Both the position numbers and the translations under genes were made by a program. 43,960 bases of DNA from Bacteroidales bacterium. Lineage in GTDB: Bacteria > Bacteroidota > Bacteroidia > Bacteroidales > Paludibacteraceae. The notes beneath the pieces were generated by a model. The model did not search any database. It worked only from the letters and a program-made list of their open reading frames with translations, and had not been told where the DNA came from. The number at the start of each line of letters is the position of its first letter. The first letter of the stretch is position 1. Of this stretch, positions 1 through 8,454 are shown one piece after another. The stretch spans positions 1 through 43,960 of the forward strand of contig CAAFZS010000031.1 of assembly GCA_900767595.1 (NCBI GenBank), read 5' to 3'.

Positions 1-119
1 AATAGTGAAATCAATATGAGATAGTGCCTGTGTAGGGCGAACTTTGTCGAATCAGATACCGGGTTCTGCTGATAAGACAAAGAAACTGAATATATAGAAC
101 CCATCAATACTTTTTTCAT
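1..119 (-). CDS. Possible 5' part of a gene running off the left edge
   Basis: An ATG at 117-119 (minus strand) opens a frame of 39 complete codons that stays open to the window edge and starts MKKVLMGSIYSVSLSYQQ. It lies 38 bp beyond the stop of the preceding minus-strand gene, with an AT-rich leader like those of other genes here, so it could be the next gene of the esterase/phosphoesterase operon. The N-terminus is not a convincing signal peptide and no family is recognisable. It may be a chance frame. Confidence 0.3.
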   Translation of the reverse strand, partial: MKKVLMGSIYSVSLSYQQNPVSDSTKFALHRHYLILISL

Positions 120-157
120 TGTGTTTAATGATTTAATAAGTTAATAAAAGAGGTTAT

Positions 158-3100
158 CTATAAAACTTCCATCCCTAATGGATTGAAAGTTTTGTTGTCT
201 TTTAATATATATACTTGTCCTTCACGAAAGTATTTTTGGGTGTAGGGGAGTAGAGGAGTAGAGGTGTAGGGTAGATTGGCGGACGGGTCGAGGTCAGAAC
301 TCAGCCACTGACTGTCCTCCGTAGGTAAGGAGATATTTCCTACATCGTCATAAGCGAACGCACCATAGTAATAAATCTTAGCCGGGTCAGCCGTGGTGTC
401 ATAGCACCTATCCTCGTCCTTACCCTCATACACTTTCACACCATCGAAACGATCCGTAGGGAAATGCTCGTCATTACGCACGATAACCGTTCCGGCAAAG
501 TCGGGAGCAGCACTGGTTTGACCACTCATATAGCAGTCACCCAAATAGTACGTGTTTTTCCAAGCACTACTAAGCGAGATAGTGAAACAGATACGCACCA
601 CTTGGTCCAAACGGTTCTTATCGTCCGCATTGGTGTACCAATCATAAGCCATAAGCGAGCGCAAATCAACGGCAAAATCAGTGAGGGCAGTCGTCTTAAG
701 GAACTTCGTATCTTCCATATACCACCAGTCCTCGTGATCGTTCGCCATATTCTTAACCTCAATACGCATAGCCGTAGTAGCACCTACACCCTTAATGGCG
801 AAATGCAAGGTCGGCGTTTGGGATAGGTCGGTTGGTTCATCAAAGACGATATCCACAGAGGTGGATGCCCATTCTCTGGTAAAATCGACATCAACCTTAA
901 GCAGCCCGTCTTCACGAGAGATAGTGGAGACGGCGCCATCCTCGTTATTTGCCTCAAAAGGGGCGATAGTCTCCTTTAAGTTCGTTAACGGAACAATCGT
1001 TGTAATCGGTTTATTCGGGTTCTGCCAAGCCAAGAAATATTGGTTATCACGTATATCTCCCGTCAAGCGCGGAGCCGCAGGAGCGATGGTGTCCGGCACA
1101 AGCGTAACCGTATAAGGCAGCATCACCGACTTCGAGGACTTGCCGTTAGCAATAGTGGCATAAATATGATAGGTTTTCTTATCTAGTTTGCGCGTTTGCC
1201 AATAGAGGTAACGCTGTGACTTAGGCAGCGCCTCGATACCGTCCTTAATGAGTGTACCTTCTTCGGGTGTATCCTTCTCTGTATAATATAAGGATATAGT
1301 AGCGTCCTTGGTAGGATTGAATGCAAACCACTGGATACGAACCGAATCCGCCACTTCCACATCAGCGGTAGGGGCTAAGAAATGGATATCCGGACCAATC
1401 TCTTCACCATCCTTAAGGAAAGTATATTCATAGAAGATATTGCTTGCCGAGTCACGAGAAACCATGTGCAGTTGATTGCCGTCGGCACTCATGTCGAGGG
1501 TTGAATAACAACTAACCGACTTAAAGAACATCGAGTATTGGGCATCGGCTAAGGAAGTGACTTGAGTATAGTTGGAGTTACGTCCGCAACCCGGGCGCAC
1601 ATAGTGTACGCCATCCTTATAAGCGTGCTCAAACGAGTGGTCGTCACCGCAGAAATAGATAATCTTCTTACCTTCAGCGTGATATTTCTCGAACATAGCA
1701 CGCCATGCATCGCGTCCTTCGGGCGGCCATTGACCGTGATAAGCCGAAGTGGTCAAACCTACGTGGCCGAAGATAAGAATCCAATCTTGAGAAGCGTTCT
1801 TAATCTGATTCTCCACCCACTCTATCTGTTTCGAATTCTTGAGATGCGAGGGAGAGGATTTGTCCCCATTGACATTGACAGCAATAATCTTGGCATTACC
1901 ATAGTCATAGGCGAAATAAGACTCTCCACGAGGGTCTTTAATCTCATCGTTACCATCAACATAGCCATGGCTGAACTGCCAGAAATAGTCAAAGAAAGTG
2001 GAATAGCGGTACTTATCAGGATCACCTGTCTCGTGGTTACCCGGAGCAGACATCATCACCGTTTGGCTAAGGAACGGACGACCCGGGGTAAACAAAGCCT
2101 CGTTCCAATCACGTCCGTTACCATTATTCACAAAGTCACCGTTACACATCATCAAGTCCGCATCCAATGTGCAGATGAAGTCTTGCATATTGGACCAGTT
2201 CTTACATGCATTCACATGGATATCAGAGATCGTAAAGATACGGAAAGCTGTTCCTTTTTCGGGAGCGGTCTTGGCACTGTTCACACCGCTGATACGGCGC
2301 GTACCTTGACCGGCTTGGTAGTAATAGGTAGTGGAGGGTTGCAGTCCGGTCAAATCTACATAGTGTACCCTACCCTCGCCATCAATGGTCATACCTGTTG
2401 AGGCCGTTACCGATTGGTCTAAGTTTGTGGAGTCGGTACCATAATAAACCGTTCCTTCCTCTTTCGTGTTGTTCATCTCCCACAGAATACGAAGCGATGT
2501 CGTCGTCGGACGCATCGAGTACGGGAACTTAACCACTAATTCGTCCAAAGGCACATCACTATCATCATATTCCTTATCACTGACACCCCAACGCGGGTCA
2601 CCGATGTTCGAACCGTCCGTAGCCTTGCCGACCGCAGGCGAGTTCTTAAAGAGTTGGAAGTTATTGTGCTCTGCATCTACGAAATACGGATTACGCACGC
2701 CCGTTGCGATGGTCTTGGCATCGTGCTGGTATAGTTCAGCATTAAAAGAGATACAATGCGACAGCGTACAATTCGACCCATACATACAATAGCTCCTTGC
2801 CCCGTCCACCTTCGTGGGTAACATATAGATACAGTTCGAAATCGTCGAACCATCTACATAAGGCAGATAAATACCGCGCTCCGATGCGCCACCATAAAAC
2901 GTGCAATGGTCGATGGTGACCGCCACACCCTTATGTTCATTATTTGCGTGACGGATATCAATGGAGCGGTTCTCCGAAGTCGAAGTTGCCGTGCGGTTGA
3001 AAGTGGAGTTAGTGATGGTCACGCTATTGAGGTACGAGTCGGCTTGTTCACCGTTCTCTTTTGCCAGTACGAAATAAGCATCCTTGGCAATGAAATAGCA

Positions 3101-3463
3101 GTTGTCGATGGTAGCACTATACTTAACACCACCCTCGTTGGGGTAGAGGCGCAACAGATAGTCCTCGTGGGTGCAGGTGATGGTGAGGTTCTTAATCGTC
3201 ACCTCGTCATAGGCTTTGATATACACGGAGAAGTTCACCTCCGGATTGGCTCCCTCAGCCGCTTGCAGCGTGAGGGCTTTGTTCCACGTGATGTTAGAGG
3301 ACTCGGTATAAGTACCTGTCGTTAGTTCAAGTACATCCCCCGCCGAAGCCGCAGCAACAGCGTCGAGAATGGTTTTTGTTCCGGGTTGCACCGTAATCGT
3401 GGCTGCCTGCATAGCAGCACATAACAGCAAACTTGCTAATGTAAATAGTGTTTTTCTCATCAT
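158..3463 (-). CDS. Secreted beta-helix / purple-acid-phosphatase-like metallophosphoesterase
   Basis: 1101 aa. Residues 1-20 are a signal peptide. Residues 21-290 look like a right-handed parallel beta-helix (repeated ITNSTF, IDHCTF and ISNCIY strands). Residues 305-395 resemble the Fn3-like N-terminal domain of purple acid phosphatases (LTGLQPSTTYYYQAG). Residues 405-630 are a calcineurin-like phosphoesterase with a full metal-ligand set: D414-x-H416, G442-D443, GNHE 475-478, GH 566-567 and GDDH 606-609. Beta-rich modules follow to about 1055, then a short tail (VYILKDNKTFNPLGMEV) like type IX secretion C-termini. The substrate is unknown; a phosphomono- or diester on a glycan is an inference. 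It lies 25 bp downstream of a paralogue in the esterase operon. Residues 1065-1077 (LPYTSTPLLPYTQ) are encoded by repeat family A, just before the tail. Confidence 0.85.
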   Translation of the reverse strand: MMRKTLFTLASLLLCAAMQAATITVQPGTKTILDAVAAASAGDVLELTTGTYTESSNITWNKALTLQAAEGANPEVNFSVYIKAYDEVTIKNLTITCTHEDYLLRLYPNEGGVKYSATIDNCYFIAKDAYFVLAKENGEQADSYLNSVTITNSTFNRTATSTSENRSIDIRHANNEHKGVAVTIDHCTFYGGASERGIYLPYVDGSTISNCIYMLPTKVDGARSYCMYGSNCTLSHCISFNAELYQHDAKTIATGVRNPYFVDAEHNNFQLFKNSPAVGKATDGSNIGDPRWGVSDKEYDDSDVPLDELVVKFPYSMRPTTTSLRILWEMNNTKEEGTVYYGTDSTNLDQSVTASTGMTIDGEGRVHYVDLTGLQPSTTYYYQAGQGTRRISGVNSAKTAPEKGTAFRIFTISDIHVNACKNWSNMQDFICTLDADLMMCNGDFVNNGNGRDWNEALFTPGRPFLSQTVMMSAPGNHETGDPDKYRYSTFFDYFWQFSHGYVDGNDEIKDPRGESYFAYDYGNAKIIAVNVNGDKSSPSHLKNSKQIEWVENQIKNASQDWILIFGHVGLTTSAYHGQWPPEGRDAWRAMFEKYHAEGKKIIYFCGDDHSFEHAYKDGVHYVRPGCGRNSNYTQVTSLADAQYSMFFKSVSCYSTLDMSADGNQLHMVSRDSASNIFYEYTFLKDGEEIGPDIHFLAPTADVEVADSVRIQWFAFNPTKDATISLYYTEKDTPEEGTLIKDGIEALPKSQRYLYWQTRKLDKKTYHIYATIANGKSSKSVMLPYTVTLVPDTIAPAAPRLTGDIRDNQYFLAWQNPNKPITTIVPLTNLKETIAPFEANNEDGAVSTISREDGLLKVDVDFTREWASTSVDIVFDEPTDLSQTPTLHFAIKGVGATTAMRIEVKNMANDHEDWWYMEDTKFLKTTALTDFAVDLRSLMAYDWYTNADDKNRLDQVVRICFTISLSSAWKNTYYLGDCYMSGQTSAAPDFAGTVIVRNDEHFPTDRFDGVKVYEGKDEDRCYDTTADPAKIYYYGAFAYDDVGNISLPTEDSQWLSSDLDPSANLPYTSTPLLPYTQKYFREGQVYILKDNKTFNPLGMEVL
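239..273. repeat. Repeat family A inside a CDS
   Basis: Plus strand shows GGTGTAGGGGAGTAGAGG followed by more AGTAGAGG units. It is read in-frame on the minus strand as YTSTPLLPYT, between the last domain and the secretion tail of the metallophosphoesterase. Confidence 0.85.
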
Positions 3464-3488
3464 GATAAAAATTTAATTGTTTATGGAA

Positions 3489-6400
3489 TTAAGGGTTATA
3501 AATTTTACGCATCCCATCGTTATCTTTTACAATATAGAATCCGTGGTTAGGAACAGCGGCATAACGATTGCCGAGAATGTCGTAAACTCCTTGTGGATAG
3601 TGGATAGTGGATAGTGGATTGTTTAAGCCCATAGGATTCGTGTGGGGTTTGGTACGCTTAATCTTAATGGTGTTATACTCGGAACGAGTGCCGGCAGCCG
3701 AAGCCATATACGTCTTGAGTTCCAAGCCTTCCTCGCTCACGTTGACACGTGTATAAGCAGGTGCACCGGGTTGACCGAACATACTGGTAAACAAGTCAAA
3801 GTAGTTATCCACTTTATGAACCGGTTTGAGTTCCTCCATCTCAGTTTTACTATTCGGATAGTAACGCTTGCGACCGCAGGTGGCACCAATGAAATACAGC
3901 GTACCCTCATCCGTGCAGAACGTACCGCCCTTCAGTCCGGTAGCGTTCTTCTCTTTATCATAGGTTGCTTTCGAAACACCCTCTACAGCACCTTCAACTA
4001 CCGTGCGCGTATCGGGGTTAACGGGACCAATAACCTCATAGCAGTGGTCGTGACCTTGCAGAGCTAAGTCAATCTCACAATCCTTGAAGATAGGCAACAT
4101 CATATCTCGGAACAGCGGAGTCTCTACATCCTCTTGGTGACCCGAGCCGGAGAACACGTTCTTGTGGCACAGCGTGACGCGGTACTTGCACTCCGGATGC
4201 GCAGCCACTTGCTCACGGAACCAGTTACCTAAGTCGGTCTGCAAGTATTTGGATACACCCTTGTCTATCAACTCTTCTTCACCACTCTCACGCCAGTAAT
4301 CTTGCATCGAATAAACGAGGAAAAGCACGTCCCCGTAAACGAAACTATAGACAATCCCTTGGAACTGCGGCTTAACAATCAGCGAACGCTTATTGAAAGC
4401 GTTATCGGTATTGAAGTGCCAATCGTAGTTGAGCAGTTCGGTATCATCGTGGTTACCATCGGTCGGCACAATCGGCATAGCGGCAATGACGGGTTTGATA
4501 CTCTCTTCAAACCAGCGCTCCCACTCCCACTCGGAGTTAGAGGCTGTACCTGTCTCTACGAAGTCACCCGGGAAGGTGCAGAAACGAATATCCTTCTCGT
4601 TCTTGACGATGGTCTGAGAGCACCACTTAGCATTCTCTACATACTCGGCGTTCATGATGTGCGAGTCGGACATATAGACGAACGAGAAGTCTTTTTGGTC
4701 CTTATCCGCCGTGCGGAAAGTGTAACGCTCGGACCAGTTCTTCTTATAGCCTACGCGGTAGGTATAGGTGGTACCGGGTTCGAGGTTGGTGGCTATCGCC
4801 TTATGGCTCACATAGGTGAAGGCCTGTTTGCTATCCATGTGAGTTGCCTTGGATATACCCGACGAGGAAACGGCATAGCGAAGTTTCTTCGTGGTAGTCG
4901 GGGTAGCGTCAATCGTGATGACACTGCCGGTAGCAGGATTGGTAATCTCCACCTTACCTTCGGTTACGCCCTCGTTGGTGAACCAGCAGAATGCCATGTT
5001 ATAACGCGGGTCACCGTTGATATTGGCTACTACGCAATAGGGTTTGGTCTTCTCCACGAGCGTCGGGATAGCGTCTTTCAGTGCTTTCAGGTTCGTTTTC
5101 GACGAATCGTCACGAGCAGCCTCTTTGGCAATGAGGAACGGAATAAAACTGGGCACTGTATAGTTCTCCATCGGGTAGAGGCTATCCGCAGCCAGTACGT
5201 CAGGATGGATGATGATAATCGGTTTTTCGGTTACCGTTACCGTAGCGGAAGCCTTGAAATTACCATCTACCGAGGTTGCCATTACGGATGTCATACCGGC
5301 TTTCACACCGGTGATAATACCATTGGCATCAATCGTAGCCACAGACTTATCCGCAATAGCCCAAGTCACATCGCGATTAGTGGCGTTCTTCGGGGTGAAG
5401 ATAACACCAAAAGCCGTTTGACTCTCCTCCTCTACGGTCACTGCATCGGGAGTAAGAGCGATAGCCGTTACGGCTACCGGTTTAGCGTTAGGATCAACTT
5501 CGTAGCAACCAAGGTCAATACCCTCTCCTTGCGGACGGGTCAGTCCGTCCATATCCGTAGAGGGGACACCGTCTTTTTGGACACCCATATTCAGCACAGG
5601 CGACTCTTTGGTCAGATGCCAGTCCGCAGAACGCATCACGGCTATCTCGCCCTCGTTCTTCGGAATACCATAGAACGGAGTCGGTTTAACGAAATGCGGT
5701 CCCTTGGCGGCATTGTTATCCGCCGAGAGCGTATAGCAATAAGCGGCACTAAGACCGAAACCGGCATCGGTAGCGTTCTTCGTTGAACCCGCACCGCTGA
5801 TATAACAAGGTGCTTCTTCGCCTTCGGGGTCGATGTCCTCACCGAAGTTCCCCCAGATGAGGTTATTCACCATCAGTCCTTCCGAGTGACAACCGGCATA
5901 TTGTGTTCCCCAGTTATTGACGAGGGTGTTGTTATAGGCTTTACCGTAGTTGAACAAACCGCCGCTATTGGGCCAACCTTCCTCCGTAGCGGAGTTGTTA
6001 TAGAGCAGGCTGTTACGGACGATACATCCGGCTTCGTTACGAATAGCCCCTTCCTTACCGCTACAACCGCGGACGACGGTGTTCTCCACCAATCCGCCAT
6101 TGCGGTTATAGATAGCACTTGCCGTGGATCCGGAAGTGCAGAGTTCGATAAGACAGTTACGGACAACACCGCCATCGTTATATACACCACCGGCATTGGA
6201 AGTAGCCGTGCAGCGGGTGATGATACAGTTGCTCAAAACGATGTTAGCACGAATATAGGCACCGGCACCGGTAGAGGTCTCGCCGTTCTGCAAGGTCAGA
6301 CCGTCAATGACCGTTTCCACGGAGCAAGGACCATCGTACTTAACCATCACGTAGTGACCTAAATCCGCAGCGTCAATAATAGTGGGATAGAGATCTACAT

Positions 6401-6623
6401 CGCGGTTCTTAAAATCGGCACTGTAACCACCAAAGATATTCACGCCATCTTTGATGGAGACATACTCGTTATACACACCGGTTGCCACAAACACGGTATC
6501 ACCGGCAGAAGCGGCTTTGACGGCATCGTTGATGGACTTACCGGGGGTTACATACTGATTCTCCGCGACCACACTCATCGCTATACACAAAGCGATAAAT
6601 AGTAAACTTTTTCTCATAATCAT
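3489..6623 (-). CDS. Secreted beta-helix / Big2 / metallophosphoesterase
   Basis: 1044 aa. Signal peptide at 1-20; an in-frame ATG at residue 3 is an equally plausible start. Residues 22-375 form a parallel beta-helix with repeated N-C/N-S turns (LSNCIITRC, VRNCLIELC, VENTVVRGC). Residues 383-466 are a bacterial Ig-like Big2 domain (VAVTAIALTPDAVTV...TVTV). Residues 490-640 contain an Fn3-like phosphatase N-domain, and 645-930 the calcineurin-like phosphoesterase, with D653-x-H655, G686-D687, GNHD 723-726, H820 and GHDH 857-860. The C-terminus (YDILGNRYAAVPNHGFYIVKDN) resembles a secretion/anchoring tail. It is paralogous to the 17591-20560 protein, sharing the block NINGDPRYNMAFCWFTNEGV, and more distantly to 158-3463. 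Repeat family D encodes residues about 1001-1010. Second gene after the esterase, 38 bp downstream. Confidence 0.88.
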   Translation of the reverse strand: MIMRKSLLFIALCIAMSVVAENQYVTPGKSINDAVKAASAGDTVFVATGVYNEYVSIKDGVNIFGGYSADFKNRDVDLYPTIIDAADLGHYVMVKYDGPCSVETVIDGLTLQNGETSTGAGAYIRANIVLSNCIITRCTATSNAGGVYNDGGVVRNCLIELCTSGSTASAIYNRNGGLVENTVVRGCSGKEGAIRNEAGCIVRNSLLYNNSATEEGWPNSGGLFNYGKAYNNTLVNNWGTQYAGCHSEGLMVNNLIWGNFGEDIDPEGEEAPCYISGAGSTKNATDAGFGLSAAYCYTLSADNNAAKGPHFVKPTPFYGIPKNEGEIAVMRSADWHLTKESPVLNMGVQKDGVPSTDMDGLTRPQGEGIDLGCYEVDPNAKPVAVTAIALTPDAVTVEEESQTAFGVIFTPKNATNRDVTWAIADKSVATIDANGIITGVKAGMTSVMATSVDGNFKASATVTVTEKPIIIIHPDVLAADSLYPMENYTVPSFIPFLIAKEAARDDSSKTNLKALKDAIPTLVEKTKPYCVVANINGDPRYNMAFCWFTNEGVTEGKVEITNPATGSVITIDATPTTTKKLRYAVSSSGISKATHMDSKQAFTYVSHKAIATNLEPGTTYTYRVGYKKNWSERYTFRTADKDQKDFSFVYMSDSHIMNAEYVENAKWCSQTIVKNEKDIRFCTFPGDFVETGTASNSEWEWERWFEESIKPVIAAMPIVPTDGNHDDTELLNYDWHFNTDNAFNKRSLIVKPQFQGIVYSFVYGDVLFLVYSMQDYWRESGEEELIDKGVSKYLQTDLGNWFREQVAAHPECKYRVTLCHKNVFSGSGHQEDVETPLFRDMMLPIFKDCEIDLALQGHDHCYEVIGPVNPDTRTVVEGAVEGVSKATYDKEKNATGLKGGTFCTDEGTLYFIGATCGRKRYYPNSKTEMEELKPVHKVDNYFDLFTSMFGQPGAPAYTRVNVSEEGLELKTYMASAAGTRSEYNTIKIKRTKPHTNPMGLNNPLSTIHYPQGVYDILGNRYAAVPNHGFYIVKDNDGMRKIYNP
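3592..3622. repeat. Repeat family D inside a CDS
   Basis: GTGGATAGTGGATAGTGG followed by ATAGTGGATTG on the plus strand, read on the minus strand as NNPLSTIHYPQ just before the C-terminal tail of the metallophosphoesterase. Confidence 0.85.
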
Positions 6624-6661
6624 TGAAATTAAGAGTTAATAAATAGGGGTAATTGTATCCT

Positions 6662-8095
6662 TTATTTCGAATACTTCTTAAAGAAATTTGCCATCAGAGT
6701 ACTCCATCCTTGTGCCCAAGCGTGGTTCTCCAGCGGACTGATATACAAACGCTCCCCTTTATCGGGGCAGTTAATCAAGTTATTGTAAATAGACGCATTC
6801 GTATGCGGAGGCACTACATCGTCCTGCAAGCAAATAATCTCCAACACGGGACAAGTAATTTTTGTTGCCATATTTTTAGCATCAATATAACTAAGAATAT
6901 TCAAGGCTTGTTCCTCCGTTATTCCTGCTTTCTTAGCGGCATTCTTAATGTCCGCAGGGAAACCATTACTCAATTTGAAGAAGTCCGGCCAGTCGCCTAA
7001 GAAAGGAACACAAACGGAAACAGCGGCAAACGGGTGCTCCCATAAAGCAGCCGTGGCTATCGTGAGCGCACCGCCTTGACTGGAACCATAAGCAAATATT
7101 TGCGAACGATCCACTTTTTCCCGGTCATACGCAAAGTCCATCGCGCGCACGCAATCCATATACGCTCCACGATAATAATAGGTTTCCTTGCTCTTGATAC
7201 CATACTTAATCCACTCGCCGTACTCGTTCTTATACCCGTTGCGCATGTTAATGTACTGACCGCGCGGCGAGACATGCATCTCGCATTGCGTAGCACTACC
7301 GCTGAGCGGACAAGAGAAAGCCGATCCCGGAGTATCATAAGGGGGAAACTGAACATAAAGCGGATACTTGCCTTCCGCCTTCGGCTCGGAATAGTAACCG
7401 CGAACAACACCCAAGGTGTCACCCATGTTCTTAATCGAACGAGCCTCAAACATATAAATGGTAGCCGAGGAAGTCTCTTTGTAAACCGTTAACTTAACCT
7501 CATGTTCCGCGTAAAGAGCGCGCAACTCCGCTTTCGTATCCGTCCAAAACTGATCAAAATCCGCCTTACCATCGTAGGGAGACTCAATCTTCATGGGATC
7601 AACCGCGATATTAAAGGACGTAATCTTATGCTCGCCGTCCCAGTTAAGCATAATGGTTTTCAGTTTCTTCTTCTCCAAAGTAATGGATGCCTTATAAATC
7701 TCGGGCGTCAAGTCTTTGCTCGGCGAGATATAGAACGCTGCTGAATCCCCGGCTTTGACGCGAATCATTTGGGTGATGGTATCTACTTGTTCCTTCTTGA
7801 GCACATTACAGGTGTTGATGGTTAACTTCAGCGGCACTACTGTGTCGTAATGATTGGGGTTCACCACATACACCTCAAGAGAAGGCTGTTCGCCGTTCTC
7901 CCAAACAAGGTCGTGATAACCGGTGGTGATATAACCCCGAACGGGGATATAATCGCGAGAGGGAACGGTATCCTGTTTCTCGGGAATAGAATCGTTTTTC
8001 TGCTCCGACGACGGATCCGGCATCATCGGCTCTTTACAAGCATAAAAAACACTCGAAACAAGAACGGATAAAAGAACAAAAAAGACTTTCTTCAT
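6662..8095 (-). CDS. CE7-type acetyl (xylan) esterase lipoprotein
   Basis: 477 aa from the ATG at 8095. An upstream in-frame ATG at 8173 lies beyond the predicted promoter and is rejected. MKKVFFVLLSVLVSSVFYAC is a lipoprotein signal with acceptor Cys20. A beta-rich N-domain (about 45-165) precedes the alpha/beta hydrolase of the acetyl-xylan esterase / cephalosporin C deacetylase family (CE7). The nucleophile elbow is GSSQGG (Ser339), the acid is in QDDVVPP (about D425/D426), and His458 lies in LENHAW. These enzymes remove O-acetyl groups from sugars or oligosaccharides; the true substrate is unknown. First gene of the operon with the two metallophosphoesterases (38 bp gap). Its promoter region is shared with agaS. 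Leader about 17 nt. Confidence 0.88.
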   Translation of the reverse strand: MKKVFFVLLSVLVSSVFYACKEPMMPDPSSEQKNDSIPEKQDTVPSRDYIPVRGYITTGYHDLVWENGEQPSLEVYVVNPNHYDTVVPLKLTINTCNVLKKEQVDTITQMIRVKAGDSAAFYISPSKDLTPEIYKASITLEKKKLKTIMLNWDGEHKITSFNIAVDPMKIESPYDGKADFDQFWTDTKAELRALYAEHEVKLTVYKETSSATIYMFEARSIKNMGDTLGVVRGYYSEPKAEGKYPLYVQFPPYDTPGSAFSCPLSGSATQCEMHVSPRGQYINMRNGYKNEYGEWIKYGIKSKETYYYRGAYMDCVRAMDFAYDREKVDRSQIFAYGSSQGGALTIATAALWEHPFAAVSVCVPFLGDWPDFFKLSNGFPADIKNAAKKAGITEEQALNILSYIDAKNMATKITCPVLEIICLQDDVVPPHTNASIYNNLINCPDKGERLYISPLENHAWAQGWSTLMANFFKKYSK

Positions 8096-8110
8096 AACGA
8101 TAATTTTAAT

Positions 8111-8262
8111 TTCGAGTGCAAAATTACTACAAATATTTATTTGTAGAAAATTTAAAGACATGTTTTTAAACATGTTTTTTTACGAAAAATGCTAACTCCT
8201 TGTGTTTTTGTCACTTAGAGTTAGCAAAATAGCAATCTTTTTGTTTCGGAACGTTTCGAAAC
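8111..8262. promoter_or_regulatory. Regulatory region shared with the agaS operon
   Basis: Collinear without gaps with 27581-27732. The first 43 bp are identical, including the spacer palindrome. A second inverted repeat (8158-8175; arms ACATGTTT and AAACATGT) follows at the same offset, then TTTGTCACTTA at +93 to +106, then GTTTCGGA..GTTTCGAAAC (8243-8262), whose last 10 bp are a perfect palindrome. The sequence between these blocks has diverged, which points to selection on binding sites. Confidence 0.75.
8119..8150 (-). promoter_or_regulatory. Promoter of the esterase operon with a palindrome in the spacer
   Basis: On the minus strand the -7 box is TAATTTTG (8119-8126) and the -33 box a weak TTTT (8147-8150). 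The 20-bp spacer is entirely an inverted repeat (8127-8146; arms CTACAAATA and TATTTGTAG, 2-bp centre). A repressor bound there would block RNA polymerase. The same arrangement is at 27589-27620. Confidence 0.7.
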
Positions 8263-8331
8263 TTTTGGGGTACGGTGGATGGTGAATGGCGGAAAGGTTA
8301 AGAAGTCCTATTGAATAAAAACGACCACAAA

Positions 8332-8377
8332 TCGGTAAATTTAACCTATTTTTCCGATTTAATTCGGTAAATTTGAC
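8332..8377. promoter_or_regulatory. Direct repeats upstream of the DUF4143 ATPase
   Basis: TCGGTAAATTTAAC (8332-8345) and TCGGTAAATTTGAC (8364-8377) are spaced 32 bp start to start, about three helical turns. They end 18 bp upstream of the -33 box of the 8455 gene. An operator role is an inference. Confidence 0.4.
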
Positions 8378-8395
8378 TAAATTTGTCGATTTTAC

Positions 8396-8426
8396 TTGCA
8401 TATATCAAAAAAAAGTTGTAATTTTG
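8396..8426 (+). promoter_or_regulatory. Promoter of the DUF4143 ATPase
   Basis: -33 TTG (8396-8398), 20-bp spacer starting CATATATCAAAAAAAA, -7 box TAATTTTG (8419-8426). Transcription should start near 8433, giving a leader of about 22 nt before ATG 8455. The CATATATCAAA stretch recurs in the uvrA promoter and, in shortened form, in the regulator promoter. Confidence 0.75.
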
Positions 8427-8454
8427 CAGCCGAAAATGAAAAAACAATATTTCT

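Noticed and set aside
4302..5786. Long antisense open frame (about 494 codons) opposite the second metallophosphoesterase
   Set aside because: The minus-strand protein has clear domains and motifs throughout. The antisense frame gives a low-complexity product without recognisable features.
8096..8173. Upstream ATG extending the acetyl esterase by 26 residues
   Set aside because: It lies upstream of the predicted transcription start and would destroy the lipoprotein signal sequence that starts at 8095.
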